This document shows, piece by piece, positions 39,496 through 50,767 of a stretch of 64,000 bases of DNA (the first letter of the stretch is position 1; each line of letters starts with the position of its first letter). The stretch covers positions 62,001 through 126,000 of the forward strand of contig CDRNVI010000039.1 of assembly GCA_977017575.1 (NCBI GenBank), in the 5' to 3' direction. The notes under the pieces are model-generated. The model saw only the letters and a list, made by a program, of their open reading frames with translations. It did not search any database and was not told where the DNA came from. The DNA is from Paramoeba atlantica (Eukaryota > Discosea). The position numbers were made by a program, and so were the translations under genes.

Positions 39496-39937
39496 TTTCT
39501 TTTTTGTGTCAGACGATTTGTCATACGACACTATTGATGGTGTTCGTTATCTACGAAAAGCCCCTTCTTTTATGCAATGCAATGAGAAGGGGTCAGGTGT
39601 AGAATTTTACTCCAAAAAGGAGCAGCACCATGATAAGGCTTCCCAAGGAAACTTTCAAGTGGAATTGGGATTTGCCTATACGTATCACAAAGTACAAGGT
39701 ATCACCGTGAAGAACGGTGTTATTCTTGACTTGAATGATAAGGCGTGGCCAAAGAGACCGGAACTCGCCAAGCTCACAGTAGCAAAATCCAGGGCACAAT
39801 GCCTCGATGATATTCGAGTGCTCCCTGGCATGGGCACAGATCGCCCAGGAACACACCTGACTTCAGGTTATCATAGGCCTAAATTTCCGGCCATGGAAAA
39901 AGCAAATCGGCTTACCGATTTGACTTATCAATTCTAA
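39496..39937 (+). pseudogene. PIF1-type helicase C-terminal fragment
   Basis: Frame 39491-39937 (its first residues lie in the SINE tail) reads FQVELGFAYTYHKVQGITVK, the PIF1 motif V/VI region (A-x-T-x-H-K-x-Q-G), then LTVAKSRAQCLDDIRVL, whose S-R belongs to the last motif. It lies on the opposite strand to the N-terminal fragment, so the locus has been rearranged. A shorter copy of part of this sequence recurs at 44944-45011. Confidence 0.75.
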
Positions 39938-40135
39938 GAAATTAGAATGAAACGATCTTCTTAGGAAGACCTCTCTAGGGGGAAGCACGCTTGATACCGG
40001 CCACAAGCAAGTGCAGAAGAAGTGAGAGTGACCCCAACGCTCAAGCGCCCTCTACCAAAAAAAAGAGTTCTCCATCATAGCTGCAGAATTATGCTTCGTC
40101 AAAATTGCTTTCGAATTATTTTTATCGAAATTTCA

Positions 40136-40435
40136 GAAGCTTGTTTCCTTCAAAAGCACCCCCGCGCCAGCGGGTCTTCTCCCGCCGGGCGGGCCCTTCA
40201 AAAAAAAGATATAGATGCTTGGTCCCTTCAAAATTATATGCCACGAAGTAAAGCACCCCCCGCGCCAGCTGGTCTGCACCGTCTCGAAGGGCCCGCCGGG
40301 CGGGCCCTTCAAAAAAAAGATATCAGAAGCTTGTTTCCTTCAAAATTACATGTCACGAGGTAAAGCACCCCCCGCGGCAGCGAGTCTGCGCCCTCTCGAA
40401 GGCCCCTCCGGGCAGGCACTTCAAAAACAAGACTT
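40136..40435. repeat. GC-hairpin tandem repeat, about three units
   Basis: Units of about 113 bp (the first shorter) with AGAAGCTTGTTTCC, AAAGCACCCCCCGCGCCAGC and GGGCCCGCCGGGCGGGCCC, a strong hairpin. Related to 33930-34050. Confidence 0.8.
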
Positions 40436-41400
40436 CTACGTTCATGTATTGCTTTTTAAGTTGAATGTTTCTAGACTCATCTTGATTTCTTTGAAAACTT
40501 TCTTTGAATTTACTATGGCCTCGGCGGAGAATCAATCAAAGGTAACGACATTTCCGACAAGGAAAGAGATACAAAGCGCAAAAGAGATGATTACTTAGAA
40601 TCTCTACACGTTTTGCGCTCTGCGAGCGAAGAGCGTGACGAGCGCTCAATCACAATAGAACACCTTCCCTCATCTACGGCTAAAGAAGACCTTACCAAGC
40701 ATTACCGCTTCGTATGGTGAAATCGATTGTATAACAATCGTATCAAAAAAGAGACTGGCGCACATGTGTTTTAGCACTACGGAAGAAGCGAAGCGCGCAT
40801 CGAGCGTTTACTTCAAAGGGAAAAAGAAGAGAAGCAGATACTTAAATTTCTGAATAAGTGTGTAAGAAGACGTTTGGAAGTGAAAGTTGGTTTGAAATTT
40901 TGAAGTCATGATTCAACCCTCTGTAAGTATTTGTAACTTCGCATTTTCTAAACTCAAATAATACAATTGAAACTAAATTTGTTAAAAAAATGTTTACATT
41001 TACATAGCAGATCTACATTTGCAGTCATCACTTCTTCTATTTTTAGCCTGATCATTCAAGAAATATGCTTTTGATGACTCAATTAGTGCATACCCAACGT
41101 ACTGTCAGAAAAGCGTTCCCACATGGCATTAGCTGCACCCCTGGCGTAAACCAAATGAATCAAAACGAAGAAGTAACTACACGAGGTAAACCCCCCCCTT
41201 CAAAAGCCGGAGTGAATTCAAGGGCCTTTCAAAAAAAGAGGTCTCCACCCTGCTACGTTCAAAATCGTGCGAACCGAAGGAAAACACATGTGAGCGGAAA
41301 TATGCAAAAACAACCCTATTTTTGCCCAACTATCGGCCCTTTTTGGACCAAACCCAGAATTATCCCTCTGGTTTCTTTTACTCTCCTGTCAAATTTTTCT
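40436..41400. other. Spacer with short decayed frames
   Basis: 40515-40870 reads like decayed coding DNA (purine-rich, many Lys/Glu codons, several stops) but nothing is recognisable. 40880-41400 shows nothing. Confidence 0.4.
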
Positions 41401-41402
41401 TT

Positions 41403-41546
41403 TCTAGGCGCTTCGTTAAACGCGGAGCTAGTTTTCAACGCGAAGAGCGCAGCATGAGTGACTTCTAAATTGAAATTTAGAAAATTTTAAATAGATTTTT
41501 TTTTTCTAAATTGAAAACAACCACCGCGTTTAACGAAGAGCCTAGA
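41403..41546. repeat. Foldback A, copy 3, longer spacer
   Basis: Arms TAGGCGCTTCGTTAAACGCG and CGCGTTTAACGAAGAGCCTA, with an extra AT-rich inverted stretch (TTCTAAATTGAAATTTAGAA) in the loop. Confidence 0.8.
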
Positions 41547-41549
41547 AAA

Positions 41550-42502
41550 TTGCGGTGGTTGTATAACTACCGCTCTATCCTCGATTATTGAAAAAAAAGT
41601 GAACAAAAACAATGAAAATATAAAGAGGCACACAGTAATAAAAGAAAAAAATATAAAAGGGGGCTCCCGTGATCCAAAATTGAAAAAAAAATTGAAAAAA
41701 ATGGGGGGTCCATGGGGGGGATCCAGGGGGGGGATCCAGGGGGGGGTGTCATGGTCGAGCGAACTTTTTTTTTTTATACTCCAAATTTTCCACTGGCCCT
41801 TGAAGAATTCCCACGCCTGGCGATTCGTTAATGGATGTTTGTATAATAAAAATAAAAACAAAGCTCTTTTTTTTCACTACGCTGTAAATCATTGGGATTG
41901 CTTGCATTGGTTAAATCAGACTTCGTTTTCGAGCAAATTTTTTCGAAAAAATTAGTTTTCGAACAAAACCGCAGAAAGGGTAGCCGGGGTCTTGGCGCGC
42001 ATTTTCCACACCCCTACCCGGGGGTGCCCCCCCCGCGTATCCGCAGGATGAGTCCGCCGAGTTCGAACATTTTCGGAAAAAAAAATTTGAAAAAAAATTC
42101 AACTTGGCGAAAAAAATGGCAAAAAAAATATTTTTCAAAAATCGTTTCCCCTATTGTTAATTATAGTTTGGGATCTATACTAGGTTTCTCCGCAGGCGTT
42201 TTCGCAAGGTATCCCTTCTTAGAACCGTGGTGCGCCCCTCAAAATGACCCATTTTTGACCACAAAAGGTGAAAAAGTATTTTTCGGACCTAAAGGGGCAT
42301 TTTTGTGTCGAAAGAATGGTATGGTTGGAGTCGCATTATCTACCCAATACGTTCGGTAGGCTTCCATTCATACCTACGAGTGATTTACCACGCGCAAATG
42401 TCGGATTTAGTGCTCTGAGAGCAAAAATACCCAAAAATGACACCATTTTTACCCTAAAATCGGCTATTTTTGGCTATAATCTTTACGTTTTCCAGGCTAA
42501 TT
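41550..42502 (+). repeat. LT partial copies
   Basis: 41550-41770 is the LT left end; 41771-41924 is other sequence with TTGGGATTGCTTGCATTGG; 41925-42502 is the LT 3' half ending in TTTTCCAGGCTAA. The large duplication begins inside this second part (about 42040). Confidence 0.7.
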
Positions 42503-42508
42503 TTTCTG

Positions 42509-42616
42509 TTTTAAGCTCTTCGTTAAACGCGGTGGTAGTTTTCAACGCGAAGAGCGCAGCATGAATGACTTCTAATTCGAAAACAACCACCGCGTTTAAC
42601 GAAGAGCCTAAAAAAG
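42509..42616. repeat. Foldback A, copy 4
   Basis: Arms TTAAGCTCTTCGTTAAACGC and GCGTTTAACGAAGAGCCTAA, straight after the LT end. Confidence 0.85.
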
Positions 42617-42685
42617 AAAATTATAACCGTAAGTGTATATAAGCGAGGAGGGGTTAACGAATGCTTCATAAATGAGGGCAACGCC

Positions 42686-42931
42686 GTGAAATGCACCATA
42701 TGCGATGCTGAAGTTCATTCAAGAAGACTATCCCGGCATTTAACTTCAAAAAGGCATGTGAAAACCACGTCACCCGACGCTCTTCAAACTTTAAACGAAA
42801 CTGAGAGAGACATTGTGGAAGAAAATGTTTCATGCAACGAAGAACTGAGAATGGCAAAGTTCCGAAGCATTCATTTAAGACAGGTTGGGATTTTGGACTT
42901 TCGCTTCCTCGCCTTGGTCTTCCAAACCTGA
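42686..42931 (+). pseudogene. C2H2 zinc-finger fragment
   Basis: 81 residues with one finger, CTICDAEVHSRRLSRHLT, completed by SKRH: C-x2-C-x11-H-x5-H, the spacing of U1-like or JAZ-type fingers. The frame ends just before a half foldback A at 42959. Probably the N-terminal scrap of a transposon or host protein, not a whole gene. Confidence 0.45.
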
Positions 42932-42958
42932 GCATTGTAGAGCGATCTGCCAATTCTT

Positions 42959-43030
42959 TTTTAGGCTCTTCGTTATACGCGGTGTTTGCTTTCAACTTAG
43001 AAGTCACTCATGATGCGCGCTTCGCGTTGA
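42959..43030. repeat. Foldback A, half copy
   Basis: One arm only, TTAGGCTCTTCGTTATACGC, then a shuffled remainder; the reverse arm is missing. Confidence 0.65.
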
Positions 43031-43075
43031 AACAACAGGAGAAACCGGAAGGATTGGAGCTAAAAATATCCGACT

Positions 43076-43362
43076 GTCAGGTAATAATGGGGTCAATTTT
43101 AGCTATTTTTGCTCTCAGAGCACTAAATCCGACATTTGCGCCTGAGAAATTACTCGTAGGCATGAATGAAAGCCTACCGAACGTATTGGGTGGAGAATAC
43201 AACTCCAATCACACCTTTCTTTCCACACTAAAAGGCCCCTTGGAGTCCGAAAAATACTTTTTCACCTTTTTTAGTCAAAAATGGGCCAATTTCGCTGGCA
43301 TACCACGTCTTGAAGAAGGGATATCTGGCGAAAACAACGGTGTAGATGGCTAGTATAGGTCC
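43076..43362 (-). repeat. Inverted LT 3'-part
   Basis: Reverse complement of the LT 3' region (GCTCTCAGAGCACTAAATCC, TTCGAACCGTGG-like words reversed), diverged from the others. Confidence 0.7.
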
Positions 43363-43366
43363 CTCC

Positions 43367-44217
43367 TCTGAAAGTGTTAACATATTAGAAAAAGCATCCT
43401 CCAAAAAAAAAAATCCTCCACCAACGACCACCAAAGCATCCTCCACAAACGACCCCGCAGCTGTAGCCACATCTTTGATAGCCCACGAAAGGAATCCTAT
43501 TTCAATTGAAGAAGCCGAAGCTGAAGAAGTTCTTTTGCTCGACAGGCACAATGTTGAAGATCTCGAGCATGAAATGGTAGAAAGCGTGTCGTGTCTTCTA
43601 GATAAAGGTAAAATAAGATCTCCTAACAAAGCCAATATTGAAATTCGCCCCGAGCGGTTGTTGTTGGTTCCGCAGGAAAAACGGCATCTCTACCTTTTCA
43701 GGCGCTTGCCTTCATGCCATAAGGGAGATACCATTTTTCCTGTGGAAACTGCCGCACCTACACTGTTGGTATCTCCCTCTTGCCCTTTACCCTGGGTTAC
43801 ATAGTAAAAACATGTTCCCTAGGACTCCTTACAGCTTTCCACGCGAGGAAGTCGTCGTCGCTGCGGCAAAAAGGCAGAAGGCTCCGACTTCTGATTTTTG
43901 CCTTGCGCCTCCTCCTTCCTCTACGGTCTTGCGTATCCCAAACTTCAAGTTGAAAAAAGCATGCGTGGCAAATCGGTCTTTGCAAATCGCTTCCGAAGGA
44001 GGTCTCGAGGCGTCCAAAAGGTGCGTTTTTCTTTCCTAAAACTATCTATTCATGGTGCTGCCTTTGGTTCTTTGCGAAAAAAGCATTTTCCGAAATTGTT
44101 TTTGTCGGGCCAAATTTCGGGCGAAATATCGGGCGAAATTTCGGGCCAAATTTTATTAATACTGGGTAGCGAGGGAGTAGTATCTCCCTCAATTCTGAAA
44201 ATGTACCTCCCGGGAGT
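43367..44217 (+). other. Mixed repeat debris with foldback D
   Basis: The word CTGAAAGTGTTAACATATTA at about 43370 recurs at about 44478 as a direct repeat of some 75 bp with gaps. Foldback D at about 43722-43793 has arms GGGAGATACCATTTTTCC-like and their complement around GGTATCTCCCTC. The frame at 43346-43804 (152 aa, Lys/Glu/Pro-rich) ends in it and is not recognised. 44100-44150 repeats TCGGGC(C/G)AAAT; GAGGGAGTAGTATCTCCCTC is at about 44170. Confidence 0.45.
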
Positions 44218-44415
44218 CGAACCTGCGATCACAAGATCATGAAGGTCAGGTGTTACCCACTGGAATCCCTGGGTTCGAGTCCCATGACCCATTTAAGCAC
44301 CGTGATTTGTGCCCAAATCGAGGATAGGTCGGGGGGTAGACCCTTTTCTCACCCTGTTGGATCCGCCCTACCCCGGACAGCATAAAGAAGGGAGAGGCAG
44401 AGGTTGTAAACAACC
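44218..44415 (+). mobile_element. Possible second tRNA-related SINE
   Basis: GGGTTCGAGTCCC is an exact B box in tRNA context on the + strand, and its left neighbour GGGAGTCGAACC is a B box on the minus strand, so two tRNA-like halves face each other. Stems pair only in part, so neither is a working tRNA. A 110-bp tail reaches GAGGTTGTAAACAACCACCG. Confidence 0.4.
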
Positions 44416-44555
44416 ACCGCAATAACACATTTTACTCGGAGGCGGCTATATCCCAAGAAAACATTAGACTACTGGCCTCTGAAAGTGTTAACATATTAGA
44501 AAAAGCATCATCCACCAACGACCCCGCAGCTGCAGCCACATCTTTGATATCCAAA

Positions 44556-44940
44556 TCATCATTTCCAAATCATTCCCGATTGCTCCGGATGGTCACTGGC
44601 AAGCCAGACCCTTCACAGACAGATTTAGAAGTTCCGAGGCCGACGTCCTCTACCAGTTTCCGCTTTTCCGAGGCGGCACCAACGTGCTGTTGCCAACACG
44701 CTGCGTCGACGAACTGTACGTCAACACGGCTTACTCAAGAGGTATAAGCCGGGTAAGGGAGCTGGTTCCCTGAGGGGAGGGTCCGGGACGGTCCTCCGAG
44801 TACTGGGCCTAGTCGGTTATCAGCCCAGCCTCTTAGAGTGAGGCCGCCGGGAATATTGCGATGAGCGGGTTTGAACTCGCCGTCTGAGCACCATGTGCTT
44901 CAAACTTTGAATTCTTGCCACTCCGCCAAACCCCAACGCC
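44556..44940 (-). mobile_element. tRNA-derived SINE, copy 2
   Basis: Full-length match to 39118-39495 on the opposite strand; head ends at CTTGCCACTCCGCC. It splits the repeat debris from a PIF1 fragment. Confidence 0.85.
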
Positions 44941-44943
44941 AAA

Positions 44944-45011
44944 AAGGCGCATTACCATGATAAGGCAACCAAAGGAAACTTTCAAGTGGAATTGGGATTT
45001 TCCTATACGTA
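44944..45011 (+). pseudogene. PIF1 helicase scrap
   Basis: About 68 bp matching 39628-39690 (AACTTTCAAGTGGAATTGGG). It is joined directly to transposase-like sequence. Confidence 0.6.
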
Positions 45012-46354
45012 TCACAGACCCGGTGTTTACCAACAACGGGGAAAACGAGCGATTTGATGAAGCAATTCGTCCTATGAAGTCTCTTTTCGAAGATCACTGG
45101 CAGAGCTTGTGTCAGCTATTCACTCAGGAGTCCTCCAGCCTCCATAGCTCGCAGGCGAAAATTATTATTCACTTAGAATACCGTGAAAGAGTTTTAATTA
45201 ATTTCAAACGTATGTCACCTCTGTATTCTGAAACCCCCGACGGTTTGCCTGTATTTTGGGATGCGCGTACTGATGGAATGCAGTTCGAGGTTGGGCTAGT
45301 ACGTTGGATGCACACATCGCGTGATTCAGTGAATGTCGAGGAAATTGAACAAATTGATAGTGACAGTGGGAGTGACGAGAATGTTGCGCAATTAGGTTTA
45401 GTTCGAACTAACGCTCCTTGGTCGGTGAAACAATTAGTATGCGACGCGGTCGACTTTCTAATGAGTTCGGATTCAAGGTTTCTGCGGATGCGCAAAGGTA
45501 CTACCAGGGAGAGACACATTGGACGAACATTTGTGTTCGTATCAAGGATCTCTTTCTTTCTTGCAGCGATCGAGTTTCCTATCAGACGGTCCGTATTTGG
45601 TGGCGAACTAGGAAAGAGTACGGATTACAAGCGCTACAACCTGCAACTTCAAAAAACTCCCGTCCTAGCATACTAGCCTCCTATCGAGATCTAATCACTG
45701 ATCTGGTAAACGAGTTTTTTATGTACGGTGTTCCTGTGAGCAAGTGTCTTCTTTGGGTTGTCCTCTGTGAAATCGTTGAACAACCCAATGTAGAGGAACA
45801 ATGGAAAAATTCAGTCCAAAAAATAAGTGATGCAGTTCAAAAACCGAAAACTTTAACTGATGCAGAGGAAGGAATTTTTGTTCCATCGTATCCAACCTTT
45901 TCTATTTGGCTACGAAAACTAGACATCAAATTAAAAAGTGCAAAATCAACCATGAAATGCGCATATCCTGAAAATATTGATGAACTCGGAAAGGATATGC
46001 TCCTTCGGGCGTGTCACTACTTAAGAAATGAGTGGAACGGAAAGGTCTTTGCTTCTCTTCTTGTTAATATGGACGAAACGGGAATCGCTTACAACTGTCT
46101 GGCTGAACGCACACTTTCCTTCAGGGAGCAGCGGCCCGGGAACATAGCGCTGGGGGATAAGCGAAGTGCAACATTTTGGGGCAACGCTCGATGGTTCAAT
46201 GCTCCCCCCTTTTGTCATTTGGAATGGCAAAGATAATTATCACGGAGCGCATGTACGGACTTGCACAAGCACAGTTCAGTACCAAACATTGAACCACTAT
46301 GTTTCAACAGGTTCCCTTATGGAATATATTCGAGAAATTCTGCGTCCTTATTAG
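45012..46354 (+). pseudogene. Pogo-like (DDE_1) transposase, N-terminal two thirds
   Basis: Frames 44915-45676, 45418-46236 and 46166-46354 overlap and together cover it. The second has a helix-turn-helix (VSYQTVRIWWRTRKEYGL), then VNMDETGIAY with the first catalytic Asp. The third has DGSMLPPFVIWNGK. Frame changes near 45500-45680 and 46190 show decay. The sequence then stops at the 5-kb insertion and the C-terminal third resumes at about 51491. The second Asp region is not seen. Confidence 0.7.
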
Positions 46355-46758
46355 GTTGCATAAGTTGCTTCGTTACACCTAGAAAGCAATGAGCCGCTTA
46401 GATTAAAAACACTAACCACACAACTGTTTAACATATCTCAAATTTAATGTTTGTTTTAATGAGTCCTCGCATAATGATGAGTCTTTTCATTACAATAAAC
46501 CAGGAAATGGAACCACCAACGCCCCTAGAGTTCAACGTAAATTGAAGGTATCAACTACTTAAGCGCTAAAATAAAACAATACAACTAACATATAAATATG
46601 AACATAAAACTTATAACCTTATATATCTACAATAAATATTAAATATAGTAATAAGAATAAAAACAATCTGACAGAAAAAACATGAATAAGAACTGCTCGC
46701 CCTGTCCGGGCTACAAAATCGCTACTCAAAATTTGAAATTAGGGGGGGGGGAATATAT
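46355..46758. other. AT-rich tail of the LINE remnant
   Basis: Very AT-rich, without frames, downstream (minus strand) of the RNase H remnant. It fits a LINE 3' UTR that marks the left edge of the insertion into the pogo-like gene. Confidence 0.45.
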
Positions 46759-47995
46759 TTAACAAGATTTCAAATACCATTGGTCACGTGAAACGCGTTC
46801 TGTAGAATGCTTTATTTTTGTTTGTGGGCTTCGCAGCTTTGGTTTAATTTCACTTTTCCCGTCTATATTTGTCTGAGCCTTTTGGTTCTTGTTGTTTCGT
46901 TGAAGTTTTAGACGTTCTGGATCTTCGCTTCGCGTTCGTTTCGGAATATTATTCATCACGTCGTTTTTAGATGATTCCTTTGTTTTTACTTTGCTGTCAC
47001 GTTTAGTTTGAAATTTTTCTTTTGGAGGATATTTTTCTTTTGGAGGATTGGGGTTCCTCTTTCCTGCTGGTTGTTTGTCAATACCCCCACGGGTGCTAAT
47101 TAGTCTCTTCCCTATCACATTTCCGGCGGATCGCTTATAAGTGACGGCGTTGGTGTGATCAAGTGTTCCTGCTTCCTTGGAAAGCCAATCCGCTATTTCA
47201 TTATGGGGGTTCCCCTCGTGGGCGCGAACTTTTACGCAAAACAGATTTTTCGATCCTGATTCAATTTTGATACAAATGTTGCACAGCTTTCGTAGGATTT
47301 CTGGATTTTGAAAGCCACTAAACCCTATCAATCTATTGCGGTGCCTGTGGATGTGAAAAAATTCGGTCAAAGTCAAGCATTATTTCGCACTTTTAGAAAT
47401 AATAAAAAGTATCTCCGAAGGAAGTTAGGAGTGGCTGCATGTGGCATGTACGACTCCGACACAAACGATCGGTGCAGACCCAGTGATCTCCTTTCAGGAC
47501 GCAAATGAAAGTTTCATGCCTCTTGCTACAGGTGACGCTCTGGAAAACAAATTTGTGGCCTTTCAACCACTCGATAATATCATTTTCGGGGGCGCGGGCG
47601 AGCACACTATAGCTAATACTATCTGTACACTCGGAATCGGAGCAAAACGAGCAATCCATCGAGAGTAGTGCAGATATATGCGAAAAATACCCTAAAAAAG
47701 ACTTTGCAAGTAAAATATGATCATATGAGAATACTATGCTTTTTTCGTGAAATAATGCTTGACTTTCACCAAAAATTCCCATATGTAATGCGAATCTGTG
47801 TGTACAACGATGTCTGTTCCATAATCTTGGGAAAATTGAAGTGCCTCAATCACCGCATAAAGTTCAACCGCTGTACTTTCAATTGTACTTTCAATATCTT
47901 CCTGGGGCTTTTTGCTTACCATGACTTGGTCAAAACCTTGTCCCAAAATATAAAACCCAGACCCATCTACAGATACACCTTTCTTTGTGGATTTG
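46759..47995 (-). pseudogene. LINE RNase H remnant, split by a MITE
   Basis: On the minus strand from about 47995: VSVDGSGFYILG (first Asp), ESTAVELYAVIEALQF (Glu), VVHTDSHYIWEF (Asp). After the insertion at 47370-47765 it resumes with KVRAHEGNPHNEIADWLS (last His/Asp). This is a full RNase HI domain as found in some LINEs. The C-terminal 100 residues are Lys-rich. Confidence 0.75.
47370..47765. mobile_element. 396-bp MITE with TCA target duplication
   Basis: Perfect 17-bp ends AAGTCAAGCATTATTTC and GAAATAATGCTTGACTT, with TCA on both sides (47367-47369, 47766-47768). Minus-strand frame 47393-47782 shows Cys-rich WVCTDRLCRSRTCH, possibly a scrap of an element protein. Confidence 0.8.
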
Positions 47996-48101
47996 ATAAG
48001 TACGGGTTATGCTACCCCAACGCTTCTCTCTATGTTAATACCGACCGGTTTTCTACTATTCATAAAGTACAACGAGCAAAACTGGTGGGACATACTGGTG
48101 T

Positions 48102-49082
48102 ATGATTCGTCATTCTTCAGACTTTCGGGAACATATTCAATGGAAACAACGTAGCAACGCTAGATTACCTTCCCCAAGTGAAGCTTGTGTTAAAGATCTT
48201 GGCATTACTATTGAACAAGCATTGGTTTACGCCATGGACCGCGAGCATTGGTTCAGAATTACAGAACAACTTCCTGACAACCCTGAACCAGCTGCAACCT
48301 ATATAAAATCTGGCACGCAAAAGTGGAGAACCGCCGTCACAAGAGCCAAGAAGACTAAAGACCTACGCGAGTTACAGTATATTGAAGAGTCAACGGATCC
48401 TTTCCCTAACTTTAAAGCTATGCAGACATACAGGTATACGGATGCTTCTATTAAGAGAATGGTTAATTCTCAGGAAATTCGAAGTGGCGCTGGTATTGTG
48501 GTTATACCAACAAAAAAAGATCCAATAAGATGTTCAATCCCACTGGAAGTTACAACAATTGAGAGAGCAGAACTGCAATCCTTTTATTTAGCTCTCAACA
48601 AATTGCCAGAAAATTCATGCGCGTGCTTGTTTCACACAGATTCGCATTACGTTTGGGACTTATTTCACAATTTACGAAATAAACGGCGCATTGTGGGATA
48701 CACTGGGACAAAAAATGGCGATCTAATGTATGATGTGGACGCAAAGCTCAGGTTACTAAAATTCCATTCGTATAATATATATTTGTGCAAGGTAAAGGCG
48801 CACATTGGAAACAAATGGAATGAGGAGGCAGATGGTCTAGCACTTTTGGCATCACGAAAAGTGGCACGGGCTCCGACCCAAAAAAGGAGAAAAACAACTG
48901 CTCACTCGGAGGATAGTGAGAATTCACAACCGTTATGGTCTTTGAAAGCCTTACTCAAAAGGGGGTCCCTTGGAAATAAGCAAGCACGAGACATTCCATC
49001 ATCCAAGCGCGAAGCTGAGGCGGAAGGGGTATTTCGGGGGAAGGTTGCGAGAGCTGGCGGTAATAGGAAACCGTCTAAGTAG
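48102..49082 (+). pseudogene. LINE C-terminal fragment with RNase H
   Basis: 326 residues open without breaks. ACVKDLGITIEQALVYAMD then REHW resembles the stretch before RNase H in many LINEs (D-L-G-x-T-x-x-x-A-x-x-x-A-x-D-R-x-x-W). RNase H: YTDASI, IERAELQSFYLALN, FHTDSHYVWDLF and KVKAHIGNKWNEEADGLA. It faces head to head with the minus-strand remnant at 46759-47995. No RT domain upstream, so 5'-truncated. Confidence 0.8.
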
Positions 49083-49323
49083 GGAGAGGATTGATGGAAT
49101 TATTTCTTTGCCAACTTAGAATGCCTTGAGGATTATTCATAGGTTACCGGAAAAATATTGTTTGTTTGTACCGTATCAGACACATATAAACTCTGAACGT
49201 GGAAGCGATAGATGAAAGCTTTCAAGGTGTAAACGATAAGTTTTTCAACCGACTTTACGTCGGTCTTTTGGTCTTTTGGACACCTTTCTTCGTGAATAGA
49301 GAACCATCTGTATATATATGCAA

Positions 49324-49513
49324 TCCAGGCTAAAGTGGACGAGGGAGAAACTAAAGGCACCTTTGGAAAACCACCTCGAAACTGGAACGGTATCACCCGT
49401 TAAAGACCCTTTTGCCACATCAGAATGCTCTACAAATCGGGAGATACCGTTCCAGTTTCGAGGTGGCTTTCCAAAGGTGCCTTTAGTATCTCCCTCGTCC
49501 ACTTTAGCCTGGA
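49324..49513. repeat. Foldback B, copy 3
   Basis: A 190-bp hairpin with arms of about 75 nt: CCAGGCTAAAGTGGACGAGG at the left, CCTCGTCCACTTTAGCCTGG at the right, and CGGTATC/GATACCG closing the stem. Confidence 0.9.
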
Positions 49514-49514
49514 T

Positions 49515-50645
49515 TACATAGCCATCCGAACATGCTCCCTATGGCGCTTTACTGTTTCCCACGCGAGGAAGTCGTCGTCGCCGCGGCAAAAAGACAGAAG
49601 ACTCCGCCTTCTGCCTTTTTGCCTTGCGCCTCCTCCTTCCTCTACGGCCTTGCGTGTCACACACTTCCGGGTAAATTCTGGACTATTTAGGTGTATTATC
49701 GGAACAAGGTGGAGAAATATCGAATGAAACCAAAGCGTATACACGTATATCAGGCCCCCAACTCTCAAAAAACGGTTTAGGAGTTGATTTGGGAAAAATA
49801 TGTTTTTTCGCTTTGACCCATAAATTTTCAGTTCTTTTTTCAAAATATCAAAATTTGCTATGATCACCCTGGTGGGGAGGGGGGGGGGGCAGGAGATACC
49901 CATCGGAATTGTTGAAAAACTAGTGATCTTGTCACTCAATTCGATTCATACGTCTGCCTTTTTGCCTTGCGCCTCCTCCTTCCTCTACGGCCTTGCGTGT
50001 CACACACTTCCGGGTAAATTTTGGACTATTTAGGTGTATTATCGGCACAGGGTGGAGAAATATCGAATGAAACCAAAGCGTATAAACGTATATCAGGCCC
50101 CAAACTCTCAAAAAACGGTTTAGGAGTTGATTTGGGAAAAATACTTTCGCTTTGACCCATAAATGTTTAGTTTTTGTTTGCAAAGTTTCAAAAATTGCTA
50201 TGATCACCCTGGTGGGGAGAGGGGGGGGGCAGGGGATACCCATCGGAATTGTTGAAAAACTAGTGACCTCGTCACTCAATTCGATTCATACGTCTGCCTT
50301 TTTTCCTTGCACCTCCTCCTTCCTCATCGGCCTTGCGTGTCACACACTTCCGGGTAAATTTTGGACTATGTAGGTGTATTATCGGAACAAGGTGGAGAAA
50401 TATCGAATGAAATCAAAGAGTATACAGGTATAGAAGGCCCCAAACTCTCAAAAAACGGTTTAGGAGTTGATTTGGGAAAAATATGTTTTTTCGCTTTCAC
50501 CCATAAATTTTTAGTTTTTTTTTGCAAAATTTCAAAACTTGCTATGATCACCCTGGTGGGGAGGTGGGGGGGACAGGGGGTACCAATCGTAATTGTTGAA
50601 AAACTAGTAATCTTGTCTCTAAATTCGATTCATACGTCTTTGTAA
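49515..50645 (+). repeat. Unit E tandem array, about three units
   Basis: Units with a period of about 335-350 bp start with CCTTGCGCCTCCTCCTTCC-like words at about 49620, 49968 and 50306. Each has TGATCACCCTGGTGGGGAG and a G-run of 7-11. Confidence 0.8.
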
Positions 50646-50767
50646 ACATTTTTTTCGAAAACTCACCTGAAACGATATCGGGCATGAAATCGGGCCACAA
50701 ATCGGGCACGAAATCGGGCACGGCGAATTAACCTACGGTAGCGAGGGAGTAGTATCTCCCTCAATTC
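50646..50767. repeat. ATCGGGC minisatellite and palindrome
   Basis: Short version of 36920-37006, then ACGGTAGCGAGGGAG and the GAGGGAGTAGTATCTCCCTC palindrome. Confidence 0.65.
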
